A DNA stretch of 64,000 nt from Chryseobacterium aureum (lineage in GTDB: Bacteria > Bacteroidota > Bacteroidia > Flavobacteriales > Weeksellaceae), in the NCBI RefSeq assembly GCF_003971235.1, contig NZ_CP034661.1, positions 3,410,001 to 3,474,000 of the forward strand, in the 5' to 3' direction. Within the stretch, counting starts at the first letter, position 1. Each line of letters starts with the position of its first letter. Both the position numbers and the translations under genes were made by a program. This document shows positions 60,996-64,000 of this stretch, piece after piece. Under the pieces are notes generated by a model, which searched no databases, had not been told where the DNA came from, and worked only from the letters and a program-made list of their open reading frames with translations.

Positions 60996-61406
60996 TTAGC
61001 TTCCCCTGTATGTGGAATATCCAAATGGTGATAAAGTAATCGGAACATGATAATGCTCGTTGTCTTTTATCTGGAATATTACCTCAATAGACGGATAGAA
61101 ACTTTCTATATTTTTATGTTTGTAATAATCTTCTATGAAGAATACAAGTTTGTATTTTCCGTTATTACCGGCCTTTTGATACGGTAAAAAGTCTGAAACC
61201 CTGCCATTATTATCAGTTTGCTTTTTACCTATAGAAACCCACTGCCTGTTTGTTTCATTATATTTCTCCAGTTCTATGACCACATTTCCGGCAGGTTTTC
61301 CCTGGGAAATGTCAAGAATATGACTTGATAACTGAAATCCTTTCTTTTCCTGAGCGGAAAAACTTAAGAAAATAAATCCAAAAAATGCCAATAAAAACCT
61401 CTTCAT
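60996..61406 (-). CDS. Exported 5-hydroxyisourate hydrolase/transthyretin-like protein
   Basis: The 136-residue product starts with a signal peptide (MKRFLLAFFGFIFLSFSAQ) and carries all hallmarks of HIU hydrolase: LSSHILDISQGKPA with the catalytic His, TDNNGRVSDF with the Arg, HYHVPITLSPFGYS with the second His, and the terminal YRGS. The enzyme converts 5-hydroxyisourate in urate breakdown. Here it is exported and sits between sufB (19-nt gap) and sufC (30-nt gap), with no other purine-degradation gene in the window. The frame is open 23 codons further upstream, but that would overlap sufB and spoil the signal peptide. Confidence 0.85.
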   Translation of the reverse strand: MKRFLLAFFGFIFLSFSAQEKKGFQLSSHILDISQGKPAGNVVIELEKYNETNRQWVSIGKKQTDNNGRVSDFLPYQKAGNNGKYKLVFFIEDYYKHKNIESFYPSIEVIFQIKDNEHYHVPITLSPFGYSTYRGS

Positions 61407-61425
61407 AAAAATTATTTTTTTTCGA

Positions 61426-62874
61426 TTATCCCACTGAACCTTCCAGTGAAATTTCCAATAATTTCTGTGCCTCAATAGCGAACTCCATGGGAAGTTTGTT
61501 CAAAACTTCTTTACTGAATCCATTCACAATCAGGGCGATTGCTCTTTCAGTGTCAATACCTCTCTGGTTGCAGTAGAAAATCTGATCTTCCCCGATTTTT
61601 GAAGTCGTTGCCTCATGCTCTAACTGCGCTGTAGGATCTTTGATTTCAATGTAAGGGAAAGTATGGGCACCACATTCATTACCCATCAATAGAGAATCAC
61701 ACTGCGAGAAGTTTCTTGCTCCTTTTGCAGAAGGCATTACTTTCACCTGTCCTCTGTACGAATTTTGAGATTTTCCGGCAGAAATACCTTTGGAAATAAT
61801 CGTTGATTTGGTGTTCTTTCCAATGTGGATCATTTTGGTTCCGGTATCTGCATACTGGTGGTTGTTGGTAACTGCAATAGAGTAGAACTCTCCGATAGAA
61901 TTGTCTCCTTTAAGGATACAAGACGGATATTTCCATGTTACTGCAGATCCTGTTTCTACCTGTGTCCATGAGATTTTTGCATTTCTTTCGCAAAGTCCTC
62001 TTTTCGTCACAAAGTTGAATACCCCACCTTTACCTTCTTCATTACCCGGATACCAGTTCTGAACCGTTGAATATTTGATCTCAGCATTATCTAAAGCGAT
62101 CAGTTCCACAACGGCAGCATGAAGCTGGTTCTCATCTCTTGACGGTGCTGTACATCCTTCAAGATAAGAAACATAACTTCCTTCATCAGCCACAAGAAGA
62201 GTTCTTTCAAACTGTCCTGTTCCTGCCTGATTGATACGGAAGTAGGTGGAAAGCTCCATAGGGCATTTTACGCCTTTAGGAATATAGCAGAAACTTCCGT
62301 CAGAAAATACTGCGGAATTCAGTGCTGCATAAAAGTTATCTCCTCTTGGAACTACTTTTCCAAGATATTTTCTTACCAAATCAGGATGGTTTTTAATAGC
62401 CTCAGAAATTGAACAGAAAATAATTCCTTTTTCTGCCAAGGTATCCTGGAAAGTGGTTTTCACAGAAACGGAGTCCATTACGATATCTACGGCAACTCCG
62501 GAAAGTCTTTTTTGCTCTTCGATATTAATCCCTAGCTTTGCGAATGTCTTCAACAATTCCGGATCTACTTCGTCAAGACTTGCCAGTTCAGGCTTTACTT
62601 TAGGAGCAGCATAGTAACGGATTGCCTGGAAATCTGGTTTTTCATATTTGATATTGGCCCATTCAGGCTCTACCATTTTCTGCCAGATTTTAAAAGATTC
62701 CAGACGCCATTCAGTCATCCATTCCGGCTCTTCTTTTTTAGCAGAGATCGCACGGATGATGTCCTCATTTAAACCGATCGGGAAGTCTTCATAATCAATC
62801 TTCGTTTCCCAACCGAATTCATATTTTTTATTTTCTAGATCGACTCTTAAATCGTCTTCTGTATATTTACTCAT
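61426..62874 (-). CDS. sufB: Fe-S assembly scaffold subunit SufB
   Basis: A 482-residue SufB of normal length: [18 protein letters not shown] near the start, [21 protein letters not shown], an [20 protein letters not shown] segment with the Cys used in cluster assembly, and [25 protein letters not shown] at the end. Works with SufC and SufD. It follows the A-type carrier gene by 82 nt, a gap containing a hairpin. Confidence 0.97.
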   Translation of the reverse strand: MSKYTEDDLRVDLENKKYEFGWETKIDYEDFPIGLNEDIIRAISAKKEEPEWMTEWRLESFKIWQKMVEPEWANIKYEKPDFQAIRYYAAPKVKPELASLDEVDPELLKTFAKLGINIEEQKRLSGVAVDIVMDSVSVKTTFQDTLAEKGIIFCSISEAIKNHPDLVRKYLGKVVPRGDNFYAALNSAVFSDGSFCYIPKGVKCPMELSTYFRINQAGTGQFERTLLVADEGSYVSYLEGCTAPSRDENQLHAAVVELIALDNAEIKYSTVQNWYPGNEEGKGGVFNFVTKRGLCERNAKISWTQVETGSAVTWKYPSCILKGDNSIGEFYSIAVTNNHQYADTGTKMIHIGKNTKSTIISKGISAGKSQNSYRGQVKVMPSAKGARNFSQCDSLLMGNECGAHTFPYIEIKDPTAQLEHEATTSKIGEDQIFYCNQRGIDTERAIALIVNGFSKEVLNKLPMEFAIEAQKLLEISLEGSVG

Positions 62875-62885
62875 TATTTTTTTTT

Positions 62886-62938
62886 AGATTTCAGATTTTC
62901 GATTTCAGAAGTCAGAAAAGTTCTGAGGTCTGAAATCT
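62886..62938. repeat. Hairpin in the suf operon, between the carrier gene and sufB
   Basis: AGATTTCAGA (62886-62895) pairs perfectly with TCTGAAATCT (62929-62938), with further pairing inside, in a Ser/Gln-poor non-coding gap. It could be a processing site, attenuator or decayed repeat element. Confidence 0.5.
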
Positions 62939-62956
62939 AGAATCCAATGTCTTTTT

Positions 62957-63286
62957 CTAAAGACTAAATGATTCTCCACATCCACATGTTCTGGATGCAT
63001 TAGGGTTATTAAAAACAAACCCTTTCCCGTTCAATCCTCCTGAATACTCAAGAGTTGTTCCTGCCAGATAAAGGATGGATTTTTTATCTATAATAATTTT
63101 AATATTATTATCTTCAAATATCTGATCTGCGTCTGTTTTTTGGTTATCAAACTTTAAAACATACTCTAAACCAGAGCATCCACCGCTTTTCACCCCTACT
63201 CTTATATAATCTTCAGCAGGGTTAAAACCATCTTCCGTCATCAACTGGATGGCTTTCTCCTTTGCATAGTCTGATACTTTTATCAT
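62957..63286 (-). CDS. A-type Fe-S carrier protein (IscA/SufA family)
   Basis: A 109-residue HesB/IscA-type carrier with the three conserved cysteines: KSGGCSGLEY (Cys at about 38) and RTCGCGESF at the end (two Cys). It receives clusters from the SufBC2D scaffold and delivers them to target proteins. It is the first gene of the suf operon, with a good promoter upstream. Confidence 0.95.
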   Translation of the reverse strand: MIKVSDYAKEKAIQLMTEDGFNPAEDYIRVGVKSGGCSGLEYVLKFDNQKTDADQIFEDNNIKIIIDKKSILYLAGTTLEYSGGLNGKGFVFNNPNASRTCGCGESFSL

Positions 63287-63314
63287 TGTATTTATTTAGA
63301 ATGATTTAATGATG

Positions 63315-63345
63315 CAAAAATACGAACTAATTTCCGCAATCTCAA
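63315..63345 (-). promoter_or_regulatory. Promoter of the suf operon
   Basis: The minus strand carries TTG (63345-63343), a 20-nt spacer and the perfect -7 box TATTTTTG (63322-63315). This is the best full Bacteroidota promoter in the window, 29 nt before the carrier gene. Confidence 0.7.
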
Positions 63346-63499
63346 ATCGAAGATATCTATTTTAATGATTCTTATATTAATAGCTCGGTCTGGAGTAGTA
63401 AAATAGGTTAAAAAAAGATAAATATGGGCTTTCAAGGTGAAGATATTCTTACGGATTTTAACCTTGGAGGGTATTTTTGATCTATAAAGAAAATTGGTA

Positions 63500-64000
63500 A
63501 TGAGACAAAAAACAGTTGCTTTTTTTGTGTTGCTTTTCGCAGCAGTGTCTTACGGTCAAACCACAAGATTTGTGTATGAAACCCTTGTAAACCCGGATTC
63601 CATTAATCTGGTAAGTATGAAAAGTGAAAGGACTTTTCTGGACGTTAAAGGAGGCCGGTCTTTATTTATCAGTGAGAATAAGCTGAAAAGAGACTCTCTT
63701 TTTAAGGCTGTGCGATCTGAAGCCAAAGAAGATGATAAAAAAGAAGAAAAAGATTTTTCAAAGATGGAAGGAAAGAAGCACTTTGAGCCTACTTTTTTTG
63801 AATATTTTATTACCAAAGCCATTCCGGAACAGAAAGTGTACTACTATGAAAGGGCAGCCGGAAAGCAAATTTATTATCAGGAAGACAGACCTGTAAAGTG
63901 GGAAGTGACCCATGTTGTAGAAAAACAAAATGGATATTCTGCTCAAAAAGCTGTTGCGGAGTTTGGAGGAAGAATCTGGACCGCGTGGTTCACCAAAGAA
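63500..64000 (+). CDS. GLPGLI-family protein, 5' part (runs off the window)
   Basis: The frame from the ATG stays open for 167 codons to the right edge, so the gene continues outside the window. The visible part has a signal peptide (MRQKTVAFFVLLFAAVSYGQ), a RFVYETLVNPDSI strand, and GGRIWTAWFTKE at the edge, the position where GLPGLI-family proteins have their EAWFT segment ahead of the namesake motif. An acidic/basic stretch (EAKEDDKKEEKDFSKMEGKK) lies at about 75-94. Family function is unknown; members are exported and typical of Bacteroidota. The name is tentative because the diagnostic motif lies beyond the edge. Confidence 0.7.
   Translation, partial: MRQKTVAFFVLLFAAVSYGQTTRFVYETLVNPDSINLVSMKSERTFLDVKGGRSLFISENKLKRDSLFKAVRSEAKEDDKKEEKDFSKMEGKKHFEPTFFEYFITKAIPEQKVYYYERAAGKQIYYQEDRPVKWEVTHVVEKQNGYSAQKAVAEFGGRIWTAWFTKE

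Overview
The window reads as a chromosomal segment of a flavobacterium of the Chryseobacterium type (Bacteroidota, Weeksellaceae). I base this on low GC, promoters with the Bacteroidota -7 box TAnnTTTG and mostly weak Shine-Dalgarno sites, a secreted protein with a type IX secretion (T9SS) sorting domain, a GLPGLI-family gene, DUF3078 and DUF4836-like proteins, LytTR regulators and an S46 dipeptidyl-peptidase. The genus is inferred from gene content alone. I saw no rRNA, tRNA or CRISPR array.

Layout. 1-2.3 kb: the end of a putative polymorphic toxin and its probable immunity gene. 2.4-7.2 kb, all minus strand: a caspase-like protease and a trypsin-like (glutamyl-endopeptidase type) protease whose start codons are preceded by the same ~34-nt leader element, lying downstream of a lipoprotein / 7-TM protein / histidine kinase / LuxR-type regulator operon. 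7.5-10.5 kb: a double-domain universal stress protein and a LytS/LytTR two-component pair. 10.5-16.6 kb: a MITE-like repeat, a probable LytTR operator and a complete tripartite RND efflux operon. 16.8-20.5 kb: a small lipoprotein, then an ECF sigma factor, a membrane-anchored anti-sigma/beta-barrel-like protein and a T9SS cargo protein. 20.9-27.5 kb: a ComM-type ATPase, a metallo-beta-lactamase-fold hydrolase, a one-module NRPS-like carboxylate reductase (A-T-R) and a small orphan gene.

27.5-33.3 kb: a 4.5-kb Tn3-family transposon (tnpA, res, tnpR and a pRiA4b ORF-3-like passenger) inserted in a lipoprotein gene with two spondin-N-like domains. Removing the element and one copy of the TTAATA direct repeat restores the 408-codon gene exactly. 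The promoters of the small orphan gene (27.2 kb) and of a large beta-helix protein gene (33.5 kb), on either side of the transposon, share the near-palindrome CGTCAAGTTTTGTCG at the same distance from their -7 boxes, which suggests a small regulon.

35.5-64 kb is mostly core genome: a YdeI-like protein, an S46 peptidase, a META-domain lipoprotein, an unusual LytTR regulator with Glu in place of the phosphoacceptor Asp, HflX, a CPA1 antiporter, AlkD-like repair, two related DUF4836-like proteins, ChaA, a truncated haemoglobin, a KirBac-like channel, glutamate dehydrogenase, DprA, a rhomboid protease, tandem DUF3078 proteins and a SUF iron-sulfur operon that contains an exported 5-hydroxyisourate-hydrolase-like protein. 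A GLPGLI-family gene runs off the right edge.

The most interesting parts are the caspase/trypsin pair with its shared leader and nearby sensory operon, the shared promoter element around the transposon, the LytTR-type direct repeats in front of the efflux operon, and the HIUase inside the SUF operon. All family names come from reading motifs by eye; no database search was run.
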